Shown: piece by piece, positions 8,608-17,597 of the stretch
Position numbering within the stretch: the first letter of the stretch is position 1
How the letters are laid out: each line of letters begins with the position of its first letter
Assembly (NCBI GenBank): GCA_020444175.1
Contig: JAHLLM010000028.1
Span: forward strand, 1 to 64,000
DNA length: 64,000 nucleotides
Direction: 5' to 3'
DNA from: Desulfobulbaceae bacterium
GTDB lineage: Bacteria > Desulfobacterota > Desulfobulbia > Desulfobulbales > SURF-16
Program-made: the position numbers and the translations under genes
Notes under the pieces: model-generated
What the model saw: only the letters and a program-made list of their open reading frames with translations
Told to the model about the DNA's origin: nothing
The model's database searches: none

Positions 8608-9909
8608 ATGATGAAAATACTTATCACAAATACAGTGGCATTAAATGGCGGGGATAGTGCTATTTTATATTCTTTGATGAATCTTTTACACCAGACATTT
8701 GGAGAAGAAACAGAGATTACGGTATTTGACAATGCCCCTCAAACAGCTCAGCGTTATCATCCGCACATCAATTTCCATCAATTGCTTTACATCAGCGCCA
8801 AAAAATCATTTTCCAACCACAAAATATCTCGTTTTATCCCTCACTCCTTAGTGAAACTCCGTTATTATTTCTGTGCCTGGTGCTGGAAGGTCGGACTCCG
8901 CTTTATCACCAGAAATATCCTTTCAAAAAACGAATGTGATGATATAGACCTCTATAACAGCGCAGATCTCATAGTCAGCACAGGCGGCACCTACCTGGTT
9001 GAAAACTACACTCTCACATCGAGAATTTTTGATTTTAATATTTCTCTCCTCATGGGTAAACCGCTGGTATTCTTTACTCAATCTCTTGGCCCCTTCCGCA
9101 GGCCTGCAAACAGGAAAAAACTGCGACGGATATTTAACAAGTCCTTGCTGATATTTGTCAGGGATAAGGCTTCACACCGACATCTGCAGGAGTTGAACAT
9201 TAATATGGGAAAAGTATCAGTCTTTCCGGATGTTGTTTTTGCATTATCCCCTCCAAGGCAGATACAAATAAAACATGACAGCCCCTCTCGTATCAACAAA
9301 CCAATTCATGTTGCCATATCGGTACGCCATTGGAAACATTTTAAATCAGCCACTGCTGAGCAAGGAATGAACAATTACACGACGGTCATCCGAAGTGCTG
9401 TTGAGTATCTTGTCAGGAAATATTCCGCCCGTATCACCTTCATTTCAACCTGCCAGGGGATTTGTGAATACCAACACGATGATTCAATTTTGGCAGAAAA
9501 AATTTACGCAAACCTCTCGAAAAAAATAAAATCTCACGTTGTTGTTGATAAAAACTTCCACTCCCCGGAGCAACTTTGTCAATTTCTCATCTCTGTTGAC
9601 CTGGTCATTTCAACGAGAATGCACATGGCTATTCTATCCTTACTCACAGGTGTACCTGTACTGTCTATTTCATATGAATTCAAAACAAAAGAATTATTCA
9701 AACAACTGGGTCAGGACACATATTGCCATGACATTGAAACAATGACGGAGCAACACTTTCAAAAATCTCTTGATCATCTCATTGAGAACAGACGGCATAT
9801 TCAAAAAGACATTGTTAAAGAAATTAAAAAACAAAAAAGTCTGGTTATGCAGTCAGCAGAATTACTGAAGGAGGAGTATTTAAAAAGGCAGCATATGGAC
9901 TACACCTGA
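8608..9909 (+). CDS. Polysaccharide pyruvyl transferase family protein
   Basis: This 433-residue protein has the N-terminal MKILITNTVALNGGDSAILY of the PS_pyruv_trans family (ExoV/CsaB/WcaK type). It also has VSTGGTYLVENYT and FFTQSLGPFRRPANRKKL in the central region, and STRMHMAILSLLTGVPVLSI near residue 335, the usual GT-B-like substrate site. Members transfer pyruvate from phosphoenolpyruvate to form acidic ketals on sugars, which would give the polysaccharide negative charge. It is followed after 76 bases by a glycosyltransferase. Confidence 0.85.
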   Translation: MMKILITNTVALNGGDSAILYSLMNLLHQTFGEETEITVFDNAPQTAQRYHPHINFHQLLYISAKKSFSNHKISRFIPHSLVKLRYYFCAWCWKVGLRFITRNILSKNECDDIDLYNSADLIVSTGGTYLVENYTLTSRIFDFNISLLMGKPLVFFTQSLGPFRRPANRKKLRRIFNKSLLIFVRDKASHRHLQELNINMGKVSVFPDVVFALSPPRQIQIKHDSPSRINKPIHVAISVRHWKHFKSATAEQGMNNYTTVIRSAVEYLVRKYSARITFISTCQGICEYQHDDSILAEKIYANLSKKIKSHVVVDKNFHSPEQLCQFLISVDLVISTRMHMAILSLLTGVPVLSISYEFKTKELFKQLGQDTYCHDIETMTEQHFQKSLDHLIENRRHIQKDIVKEIKKQKSLVMQSAELLKEEYLKRQHMDYT

Positions 9910-9985
9910 AGGGAAAAAAGTTTATAACAATTAAAGACTTGTGGCAACCAAGCAATTTCAGAGTAAAAAAACAGTAAGGTTGATA

Positions 9986-11218
9986 ATGCGAATTGCGTTT
10001 TTAATAAATAGTTTCCCCGCTCTCTCGGAAACGTTTATCCTTAATCAAATAACAGGAATTCTCGACCGAGGACACGATGTTGACATATTCCCGATCAGGA
10101 AAGGGAACCTGGAAGAAGTCCATCACGATATTGTAAGATACGAACTGCTGAAACATACCCATTTCTGCACTGTACCACCTGAACATGCTCTTCCTCGCAT
10201 ATTCGGATCTTTACAAATTTTAGCGAGTCACTTTCTTACGCGCCCTGTTCTCTCCTCTACTTTTTTTCCTCAACACTGTGACAAACGACCCGGATTGCTG
10301 TCTTTTCCCTATGAGCTTACCCCTTTTAAGGAAAGAGGCGACTATGATATTATTCATTGCCATTACGGCAGTAATGGCTTGAGGGGTGCACTATACCGAC
10401 ATATCGGCATCCTTAAGGGAAAGCTCTTCGTCACATTCCATGGCTTTGATATAACCGAATATTTCAAACTACATGGAGAACATGTATATGACTCTCTGTT
10501 TCAAAGAGCCGATTTGTTTCTTCCAGTCAGTGATAATTGGCATGCTCAGCTTATTGCAAAAGGATGTCCACCTGAAAAAATAAAAACACACCATATGGGT
10601 ATTGATTGCCGTAAATTTCGTTTTACTCCTCGTTTTTTCCCTGAAAAAGGCCCTGTACGTTTTATTACAGTTGCTCGCCTCGTTGAAAAAAAAGGTATTG
10701 AATATGCCATTCAAGCCTTTGCAAGAGTTGTGTCAAAACAGCCTGATGTCGAATACCATATTGTTGGTGACGGTCCCCTCAGGCCTGGCCTTGAAGATCT
10801 CATTACCAAGTTGGACCTCAGCGAGCGGGTTAAACTGGCAGGCTGGAAATCACAGGAAGAACTGCTTTCCTTACTGAACAGTTCCCACATCATGCTGGCC
10901 CCCAGTGTTACAGGGAGTGGAGGGGACCAGGAGGGCATTCCAGTTGCGTTAATGGAAGCAATGGCCTTGGGGATTCCTGTCATTGCCACCCATCATAGCG
11001 GCATCCCGGAACTTATCCATGATGGAAAATCAGGGCTTCTTGCACCGGAAAGGGATGAGCAGATCCTTGCTGAAAAAATGTCTTACATGCTTGATCATCA
11101 TGAAAAATGGCACGAAATGGGCAGTTACGGCCGATCATCTGTGGAGAAGCACTACAACATTAAAACACTTAATAACGAACTCGTACAATTATTTGAGCAT
11201 TATTCGGTGCAAGGCTAA
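9986..11218 (+). CDS. Glycosyltransferase family 4, colanic acid WcaL/AmsK-like
   Basis: I place the start at the ATG at 9986, giving 410 residues and the family-typical opening MRIAFLINSFPALSETFILN. An upstream in-frame GTG at 9941 would only add an unlikely extension. The donor domain carries FITVARLVEKKGIEYAIQAF and the EGIPVALMEAMALGIPVIAT motif with both acidic residues. The SETFILNQ opening is shared with WcaL/AmsK-type enzymes of exopolysaccharide clusters. The next gene starts 3 bases after its stop codon. Confidence 0.87.
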   Translation: MRIAFLINSFPALSETFILNQITGILDRGHDVDIFPIRKGNLEEVHHDIVRYELLKHTHFCTVPPEHALPRIFGSLQILASHFLTRPVLSSTFFPQHCDKRPGLLSFPYELTPFKERGDYDIIHCHYGSNGLRGALYRHIGILKGKLFVTFHGFDITEYFKLHGEHVYDSLFQRADLFLPVSDNWHAQLIAKGCPPEKIKTHHMGIDCRKFRFTPRFFPEKGPVRFITVARLVEKKGIEYAIQAFARVVSKQPDVEYHIVGDGPLRPGLEDLITKLDLSERVKLAGWKSQEELLSLLNSSHIMLAPSVTGSGGDQEGIPVALMEAMALGIPVIATHHSGIPELIHDGKSGLLAPERDEQILAEKMSYMLDHHEKWHEMGSYGRSSVEKHYNIKTLNNELVQLFEHYSVQG

Positions 11219-11221
11219 TTC

Positions 11222-12862
11222 ATGGATTTATTTCATCCACCAGAAACACATTCACACCCTTTTGTATCCATTGTTATTCCGGTACGCAATTCACCTAAAC
11301 GTATAGCGAACTGCATCGAACATCTTCTACAACAAACTTACCCGAAGGATCGTTTTGAGATCATAGTGGTTGACAATGGATCAACCGATGAAACAGCTGA
11401 TGTTATTCAAGAATTTCCAGTAAAATATCTTATTGAAACAAGAGCTCAAAGCCCGTACACAGCACGAAATAAAGGTATAAAAGCAGCTATAGGCGATATA
11501 ATTGCTTTAATAGACGCAAACTGTTTTGCAACTCCTCACTGGATTCAATGCGGAGTTGAGATAATGCAACAAGAAAATGCCGATCTTGTTGGAGGGAAAA
11601 TATCCTTCTTGTTTTCTGGAAAGAAAAAAACAGCGGCGGAAATTTTTGACTCCGTCAGTAACGTGAAAATGAGAGAATCTATTACAAAAAGACAAGTAGC
11701 AAAAGGAGGAAACCTTTTCATCCGCAGAAAGGTATTTGATTCCATCGGCCTTTTTCCCGGCAATATCCGCTCAGGCCTTGATGTCCTCTGGACCAGAAGA
11801 GCCACAAGAAGCGGTTTCAAGCTGTCTTTTTCTGAAAAAGCAGAGGTTTCCTACCCTGCCCGCAGGCTGGTGCCCCTTCTGAAAAAAAGTTATCGGGTCG
11901 GCCAGGGTCAACCACGTATATGGCGTGAAGAAGGTCTAACCGGTATCAATTTATGGAGAAGGATCAGTGCCGGATTTGACCCTGTCAGGCCATCGATACT
12001 CAAACGAGGCATCAAAAAGCGAGGTACAGAAGACATGCTGAACCAGATCTGGAAAATATGGTTTGTCGCATGGCTCTGTGCAATAGCAAGCAATAGTGGC
12101 AGGTTACACTACCTGTCAACTCGCACCATAAACAAAATCGGCAAACGGATGAGAAGATTTTGTTCAGCTGAAATCCCCCCTCCACTCTCTCTCAAATCAA
12201 CCTTTCATCCCAGAACACTGAATGAATCCTTTTCTCGCTGCAGAACAACACAGAAACTCGTGGTTATCGGCTTATCTCACTCAGGAACAAGTCTGCTGCA
12301 GAGGCTTCTCAATGCTTATCCCACCTTTCAGACTGAATACGATTTTTTTGGAGACAAGGTTATTTACAATACATCTTCTTTTTTTCGTAATGGTCTTCGG
12401 TCTGCTGTGCAGAAAAACAGGGCTGACAAGTTTATTTTTCTGATACGTGACCCCAGGGCCCGGATACTTTCCTATTGGAAATGGATACAACAAAGGGATA
12501 AAATTTACTCACATACTGTAGCAAGCCAGGATAATGACCAGTTTGCAGCCGCAATACCCTATGACATGCTGGTTGCACAAGGGAAATTATGGAACATATT
12601 TGCCCGGGATACTCTTGAACTAAGTCAAGACTCATCAAAATGTACCTGGATACGTTATGAAGACCTCGTCACAAATCCACATGACACAATTAAACGCCTC
12701 CTCCTGTTTCTCGACCTTAACCAATCTCTTTACCCGTTTTCTGTGTTATCAAAAGTAAATGCAGCATCGGTTGATAAGTGGAAGTCTGAACTCGATGATG
12801 CAACAAAAAAACTGACCTACGACTTCACAAACAGTTATTTGAACAATTTTAGATACCAGTAA
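11222..12862 (+). CDS. Fused glycosyltransferase family 2 and sulfotransferase
   Basis: The N-terminal 240 residues are a GT-A glycosyltransferase (VSIVIPVRNS, IIVVDNGSTDET, then ALIDANCFATPHW). The usual metal-binding DxD is replaced by D-A-N, which may alter or abolish metal use. Residues 340-546 are a sulfotransferase: the 5'-phosphosulfate loop is VIGLSHSGTSLLQRLL near 343, and the 3'-phosphate motif is FLIRDPRARILSYWKW near 408. This half would use PAPS to sulfate a sugar hydroxyl. The N-terminal half is a paralogue of the gene at 14025. Fusion suggests that addition and sulfation of a residue are coupled. Confidence 0.82.
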   Translation: MDLFHPPETHSHPFVSIVIPVRNSPKRIANCIEHLLQQTYPKDRFEIIVVDNGSTDETADVIQEFPVKYLIETRAQSPYTARNKGIKAAIGDIIALIDANCFATPHWIQCGVEIMQQENADLVGGKISFLFSGKKKTAAEIFDSVSNVKMRESITKRQVAKGGNLFIRRKVFDSIGLFPGNIRSGLDVLWTRRATRSGFKLSFSEKAEVSYPARRLVPLLKKSYRVGQGQPRIWREEGLTGINLWRRISAGFDPVRPSILKRGIKKRGTEDMLNQIWKIWFVAWLCAIASNSGRLHYLSTRTINKIGKRMRRFCSAEIPPPLSLKSTFHPRTLNESFSRCRTTQKLVVIGLSHSGTSLLQRLLNAYPTFQTEYDFFGDKVIYNTSSFFRNGLRSAVQKNRADKFIFLIRDPRARILSYWKWIQQRDKIYSHTVASQDNDQFAAAIPYDMLVAQGKLWNIFARDTLELSQDSSKCTWIRYEDLVTNPHDTIKRLLLFLDLNQSLYPFSVLSKVNAASVDKWKSELDDATKKLTYDFTNSYLNNFRYQ

Positions 12863-12874
12863 AGGATACAGTGC

Positions 12875-14014
12875 ATGGCCTCACTCGCAGAGATCATTCT
12901 GGAATGCATTAACAACCATTTAGAAAGTATGGATCCAAAATCCGGTGCGATGCCTGCCGGGCATAATGGTCCTTATCTTGATCCTGAAACACCACTGCGC
13001 AACACCTGTCACTGGCTGATAAGCTTTGCAAAGGCATATGAGTGGACTGCAGATGAAAAATACTTGAAAGCCGCCGGGCGTTGTGCCAATTACCTCGTAT
13101 GCAAAGAAGCCCGCCCCCACCGTTTTTCTTTTTTCCATAGAAGCGGACCGAAAGATCACTGCAACGGCTTAATCGGCCAGGCCTGGACCTTTGAGGCTTT
13201 GGCAAATGCTGCCCATATATTTAACGACCAGCACTATACAGATCTCGCCGAAGAGGTATTTTTTCAACACAATTTTGACAAAGAATTGGGGTTATGGGAC
13301 AGGCTGGAAATCGATGGAACCCTTTTGTCATGCGATATGACGTTTAACCACCAGCTTTGGTTTGCAGCATGCGCATCTCTTCTAAAAGGGAACAAGCAGG
13401 ACGAACTACACACAATGGTGTTGCACTTCTTACATAACCTGGACAACACTCTTACCATCTTGCCAGGCGGCCTTATTTTTCACCCAATGATTGATCTCTG
13501 GAAAAAAAAGAGTCATTTCCGGTCAGTCACAGTGGCGCTTAAGAAATTCGTCCGAAGCTGGCTCACTGCATTTAAAACGTTTGAGCGTCCAGCTGTACGC
13601 CGGCAAAAATTGCTCTCCAAATCTGTCGGCTACCACTCTTTCAACATGTATGGATTTGCCCTTCTCAAAAAAAAGTTCCCACATCACCCACTATGGTCAT
13701 CGAAAAAATTCTCCAGCATGGTTGACTTCATGACATCAGACTATTTTAAAGAAAAAATAAGCACCAATAAATATGGCTACCCGTATAACCCACCCGGCTT
13801 TGAGGTACCCTTTTCATGTTCTATTTTGAAAGATATGGGGGAAAGAGAACAAATTGATTTAATTCGATACTGGACAGGTGAACAATTTGCTCGATGTTAC
13901 AACCCTCAAAGCAAAATGCTTGATCGCAACACCGATGATGGTGTCACTCTTACTGCCCGTCTGTACGAAATCATGCAATTTCCTTACAACATCCTTAAAA
14001 AGGTAGATATTTAG
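12875..14014 (+). CDS. Six-hairpin (alpha/alpha toroid) protein of polysaccharide cluster
   Basis: This 379-residue soluble protein has repeated helical pairs rich in W, H and aromatic residues (RNTCHWLISFAKAYEWT, NGLIGQAWTFEALANAAHIF, SCDMTFNHQLWFAACASLL). The pattern is typical of six-hairpin glycosidases and N-acylglucosamine 2-epimerase-like folds. No signal peptide is visible, so it should act in the cytoplasm. It could be a glycan epimerase, a glycosidase or a non-catalytic helper. I cannot assign catalytic residues. AAAGGA lies 8 bases before the ATG. It sits between two related family 2 glycosyltransferase genes. Confidence 0.55.
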   Translation: MASLAEIILECINNHLESMDPKSGAMPAGHNGPYLDPETPLRNTCHWLISFAKAYEWTADEKYLKAAGRCANYLVCKEARPHRFSFFHRSGPKDHCNGLIGQAWTFEALANAAHIFNDQHYTDLAEEVFFQHNFDKELGLWDRLEIDGTLLSCDMTFNHQLWFAACASLLKGNKQDELHTMVLHFLHNLDNTLTILPGGLIFHPMIDLWKKKSHFRSVTVALKKFVRSWLTAFKTFERPAVRRQKLLSKSVGYHSFNMYGFALLKKKFPHHPLWSSKKFSSMVDFMTSDYFKEKISTNKYGYPYNPPGFEVPFSCSILKDMGEREQIDLIRYWTGEQFARCYNPQSKMLDRNTDDGVTLTARLYEIMQFPYNILKKVDI

Positions 14015-14024
14015 TTCAGCAGCA

Positions 14025-14918
14025 ATGAAAAACCCATTTGTTTCTGTCATCATACCAACCTTTAATGACTCAAAGTCTCTGGTTCAATGTCTGAAGGCCC
14101 TGGAAGACCAGACTTATCCTCCCCGCTGTTATGAAATAATTGTGGTGGATAATGGCTCACAGGAGAATATTGTCGAACTTGCCAAAAAATATCCGCACGT
14201 CAAAACAGCACATGAAAAAAAACCAGGCTCCTACTCTGCACGGAACAGAGGTTTATTAATGGCGCAGGGAGAAATTTTTGCTTTCACCGATTCTGACTGT
14301 ATACCTGATCGTCAATGGCTGGCAAATGGGGTTGTTCACCTCCTGAAAAAACCGGACTGTGGTATGGTTGGGGGAAGGATTAAGCTTTATTGTCGGAACA
14401 ATGAGAAACCGACGATGGTTGAGCTTTACGAAATTGCCACTGCTTTCCAGCAGAAAAAGAACATTTATGAGGCGAAATTTTCAGTAACAGCAAATCTTTT
14501 TACTTCTAAGAAGGTAATTGACCGGGTGGGACAATTTGATGCTACACTTAAATCGGGTGGTGATGTTGAGTGGGGAAATCGTGTATACAAAAATGGTTTC
14601 AGTTTGGTGTATGGCGACGATGTCTGCGTATCTCACCCTGCCAGACGAACTGTGAAACAATTATACGCTAAAACAGTACGGGTAATGGGAGGAGAAACCG
14701 CTTTGTCATCGCGTCAGTTTCGTACTTTCCTGCAGTCAACGTATCATTGGGTCTGCCAGGCAACTCCTCCTGTCTCAAATATGTTAAACATATTCAGGTG
14801 CAAAAAACTGACAGGATTTCGCCAGAAAATGAAAGCAGCTTTTATTCTGGTATTAGTGAAATACATCAAGCTTATTGAAAAAATAAGATTACGGTCTGGG
14901 GGCAGCCCGCACCGATAA
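14025..14918 (+). CDS. Glycosyltransferase family 2 with intact DxD
   Basis: This 297-residue GT-A enzyme has FVSVIIPTFNDSKS at the start, IIVVDNGS, and the metal/nucleotide site FAFTDSDCIPDRQWL near residue 84. It resembles the N-terminal half of the gene at 11222 over its whole length (shared PYTARN/SYSARN, VGGKI/VGGRI and SYPARR/SHPARR segments). The two therefore look like a duplicated pair, one of which gained a sulfotransferase domain. Here the acidic DSD is intact, unlike the paralogue. Confidence 0.86.
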   Translation: MKNPFVSVIIPTFNDSKSLVQCLKALEDQTYPPRCYEIIVVDNGSQENIVELAKKYPHVKTAHEKKPGSYSARNRGLLMAQGEIFAFTDSDCIPDRQWLANGVVHLLKKPDCGMVGGRIKLYCRNNEKPTMVELYEIATAFQQKKNIYEAKFSVTANLFTSKKVIDRVGQFDATLKSGGDVEWGNRVYKNGFSLVYGDDVCVSHPARRTVKQLYAKTVRVMGGETALSSRQFRTFLQSTYHWVCQATPPVSNMLNIFRCKKLTGFRQKMKAAFILVLVKYIKLIEKIRLRSGGSPHR

Positions 14919-15013
14919 CAAAATGAAGCAGGCATTGACGTTCTATTTCACGACAGACAAGACCCTTTCAGAAAAAATTGTCGCAATTAACGACTACCGG
15001 GCAGAGATAAAAT

Positions 15014-16210
15014 TTGTCTTTACACATCCATCCATCTGATAATAAAAGAATAAAAGTCCTCTTTATTTCGCACTCATCACTTCTTCGAGGAGCAGAAAAG
15101 AGCCTGTTGCTGTTACTGGAACATGTTGACCGCAATGTCATAGAACCGGTTTATCTGGCTCCATCTTCCGGCCCCATATCAGAAAAAATAGGCAAAATTG
15201 GAATTACAACCTATATCGTCAATTATGGCCGGTGGATAAGCAGACCTCTCCCTTTTCTAAAGTTCCTATTTTTTCTGCCTTCCAGCTTAGCTGCTGTTCA
15301 CAGGATCATAAAAAAAGAAGATATCGATATTGTTTATACAAATACAATGGTCATCGTTCAAGGTGCACTGCTGGCCAAATGGATGCGTATCCCCCATATC
15401 TGGCATGTCAGGGAACTGCCTGCCAACGACCCGGGACTTATTCCTATAGTCGGTTTACGAAATACATATAACTTGATACGCCGATTTTCTACAAAAATCA
15501 TAGCCATATCAAAATCTGTTGCACAGCCATTATTGCACAAAGCCGAAAACAAAGTCACTGTCATTTATAATGCAACGGATCTACATTCTCAATTTCCGGC
15601 AGCTCCGGCTCATTGTCGGTTCAATGAAGAGCTGCCCACAAAAAATGATTGTTTGCTCATTGGTGTTGTTGGAGAACTGCACCCAAGAAAGGGACAGGAT
15701 GACGCAATCAGAGCTTTTGCTCTTGTTAAGCAAGAAATGGAGAATGTACAACTGGTACTTGTTGGCAGAGAAGAAAAAAAATATCGTCAATACCTGGAAA
15801 AAATAATCGCCGACCTGAATCTGCACGGCAGTGTTATTTTTACTGGTTTTCAAAAAAACGTGAAACCTCTTATTTCTCAATTCAGAGTTACCCTTATGCC
15901 ATCATGGAGTGAACCATTCGGCAGGGTAACGATAGAGTCCATGGCCCTGGGCGTGCCGGTTGTCGGCACCAACAGCGGCGGCACTTCTGAAATTATTGAG
16001 GATGGAGTATCAGGTTTTCTTGTGCCGCCTCAAAGCCCTGAGCATATGGCTGAAAAAACGCTATTACTTCTCAGGAACAAAAAGTTATGTTCTCAAATGG
16101 CTGAAAAATGCCGTCATATTGCGCAAAAAAATTTCTCACCCCAAAGATACGCTCAAAATATTTCCGCAGTTATTGTAGAGACGTTTCAGGAAAATTCTTC
16201 AACAGAATGA
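15014..16210 (+). CDS. Glycosyltransferase family 4
   Basis: The first in-frame start is a TTG, giving 398 residues that open with RIKVLFISHSSLLRGAEKSL. The RGAEKSL segment is common in family 4 enzymes that add internal sugars. The donor domain has IGVVGELHPRKGQDDAIRAF and the SEPFGRVTIESMALGVPVVG motif with both conserved glutamates. No good Shine-Dalgarno site lies before the TTG, so the start is uncertain by a few codons. It is the last plus-strand gene of the cluster; the 206 bases after it contain nothing I recognise. Confidence 0.86.
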   Translation: MSLHIHPSDNKRIKVLFISHSSLLRGAEKSLLLLLEHVDRNVIEPVYLAPSSGPISEKIGKIGITTYIVNYGRWISRPLPFLKFLFFLPSSLAAVHRIIKKEDIDIVYTNTMVIVQGALLAKWMRIPHIWHVRELPANDPGLIPIVGLRNTYNLIRRFSTKIIAISKSVAQPLLHKAENKVTVIYNATDLHSQFPAAPAHCRFNEELPTKNDCLLIGVVGELHPRKGQDDAIRAFALVKQEMENVQLVLVGREEKKYRQYLEKIIADLNLHGSVIFTGFQKNVKPLISQFRVTLMPSWSEPFGRVTIESMALGVPVVGTNSGGTSEIIEDGVSGFLVPPQSPEHMAEKTLLLLRNKKLCSQMAEKCRHIAQKNFSPQRYAQNISAVIVETFQENSSTE

Positions 16211-16416
16211 CTGACTTTGACGGACTCGTGAAAACCCTCTCGACCGCCGCCGGAACGCGTGTACGTTGTTGATATTTCCTTGGCGGATGGTCAGCTTCGA
16301 GACTTTTTGCGACTTTATCAACTCTCATGATTCGGCAGAGCCGTTGAACTCTGACCACGCCCAAGGGCGGGCTGTTTCAGAATAAAATTTGCTGTTTCAT
16401 TTTCTTGAGAAAACAG

Positions 16417-17286
16417 CTATTCCTCCACCCGGTCATATCGCATTTGCGTTACCTGTTCTGAAACAAGGCCGATCATGAAAACAATGACAGACGTTGACAG
16501 CAGCAGGGCTGACATATTGGTAAAACGGCCGACAGAGAAGAAAGTATAAAAATAGTAGCAAAACCCAACGATAAAAAACATAAAGCTGATAGGGAGAAAT
16601 ACACGAAACGGTGAATAAAGAGTTGCGATTCTGGCAATAATAAGAAGAAAACGCGTTCCATCCTGGAGCAGCTTGATTTTACTCTTGCCTTTCCGTTTTT
16701 TTGCCTTAATCGGAATATATTTTACGCTGTGGCCGCTACGTAAAAATGCCATGGTCAGGGTTGTAGGGTAAGAAAAACCGTTGGGCAACAGATAGATAAA
16801 TTTTCTGGCCTCATCGCGCCGCACCAAGCGAAATCCTGAAGTAAGGTCTTTAACTTTAAAACGGGTTACATACGAGGCAATCCTGTTATAAATCCAATTG
16901 GCTAAGTTCCGATGCCATGCCCCATCCGACCCTCGCTTTCGGGCACAAACCACCATATCGTATTTCCCTTTAAACTCAAGCAATCGAGCAATGTCTGCCG
17001 AGTCGTGCTGGCCATCGGCATCCATCATAATGACCCACTCACCAAGGGCTGTACGCAGACCCTTTTTTATGGCTGCGCCATTACCTATATTATAAGGCTG
17101 CGACCAGACGGTGGCACCGGCAGTCATGGCTACGTGCATGGTATTATCGGTGGACCCGTCATCAACGACAAGTACTTCAAAATCCGGGTACATTTGTCGA
17201 ATTTTTTTTACTGTTTCGCCAATACTCTGTTCTTCGTTATAGGCCGGCAGTAAAACGGTAACATCCGGTTTATTTTTCAATGCCAT
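16417..17286 (-). CDS. Polyprenyl-phosphate sugar transferase (DPM1-like GT2) with C-terminal membrane helices
   Basis: I start at the ATG at 17286, giving 289 residues; two codons upstream is only a TTG. The N-terminus reads DVTVLLPAYNEEQSI, with VVDDGSTDNT and the metal site MMDADGQHDSADI, all typical of dolichol/undecaprenyl-phosphate mannose or glucose synthases. Two hydrophobic helices at residues 225-280 anchor it to the membrane. Such enzymes make lipid-phosphate sugars used by GT-C transferases on the outer face of the inner membrane. Two GT-C-like membrane proteins are encoded just upstream on the same strand, which is a consistent pairing. Confidence 0.84.
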   Translation of the reverse strand: MALKNKPDVTVLLPAYNEEQSIGETVKKIRQMYPDFEVLVVDDGSTDNTMHVAMTAGATVWSQPYNIGNGAAIKKGLRTALGEWVIMMDADGQHDSADIARLLEFKGKYDMVVCARKRGSDGAWHRNLANWIYNRIASYVTRFKVKDLTSGFRLVRRDEARKFIYLLPNGFSYPTTLTMAFLRSGHSVKYIPIKAKKRKGKSKIKLLQDGTRFLLIIARIATLYSPFRVFLPISFMFFIVGFCYYFYTFFSVGRFTNMSALLLSTSVIVFMIGLVSEQVTQMRYDRVEE

Positions 17287-17404
17287 GAGCAAACGTTGTC
17301 CATTTCTCTAAAGTGGGGGGATTCATATGACTTTTCTGTTGCACATTTGTTCAGCAGATCAAGAGCATGACTTTTAAACTTTCCCTGGTTGTGTTTAGTG
17401 TTAT

Positions 17405-17536
17405 TTGTAGGTTGGGTTAATTTCCAATAACCTCTGTTCTTGTTGGGTTATAGGTCTTTCAACTTTTTTACTTATTGCTTGCTACCGAAAACCCAACAAT
17501 TCTGGTAGCATGAAACGAATTTAACCCAACCTACAA
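17405..17536. repeat. Nested palindromic element (GTAGGTTGGGTT type)
   Basis: The outer arms, TTGTAGGTTGGGTTAA (17405-17420) and its exact inverse (17521-17536), form a 16-bp inverted repeat. Inside are TGTTGGGTT (17441-17449) with AACCCAACA (17490-17498), and TGCTACC (17480-17486) with GGTAGCA (17504-17510). The GTAGGTTGGGTT motif resembles REP-type repeats seen in many Proteobacteria. The element fills most of the 311-base gap between the sugar transferase and the membrane protein. Similar GTTTTAAACTTTCC segments lie on both sides (near 17371 and 17574). Confidence 0.6.
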
Positions 17537-17562
17537 TGTAATAACAACGAGTTATGTCAAGT

Positions 17563-17586
17563 CGGAAAGTTGAGTTTTAAACTTTC
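17563..17586 (-). terminator. Hairpin after the membrane protein gene
   Basis: GGAAAGTT and AACTTTCC form a perfect 8-bp stem around an 8-base loop, 12 bases past the stop codon of the minus-strand gene. No clear U-tract follows, so termination is only possible. One arm is part of the repeat shared with 36-58. Confidence 0.35.
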
Positions 17587-17597
17587 CGTGGTAATTT

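Noticed and set aside
14923-15039. 38-residue open frame (MKQALTFYFTTDKTLSEKIV...)
   Set aside because: It has no ribosome site, overlaps the next glycosyltransferase start by 26 bases in another frame, and matches nothing I recognise. A remnant of an older gene cannot be excluded.
16211-16416. Gap after the last plus-strand glycosyltransferase
   Set aside because: I looked for a terminator, small gene or repeat and found none that I can support; the 64-residue minus frame there has no features.
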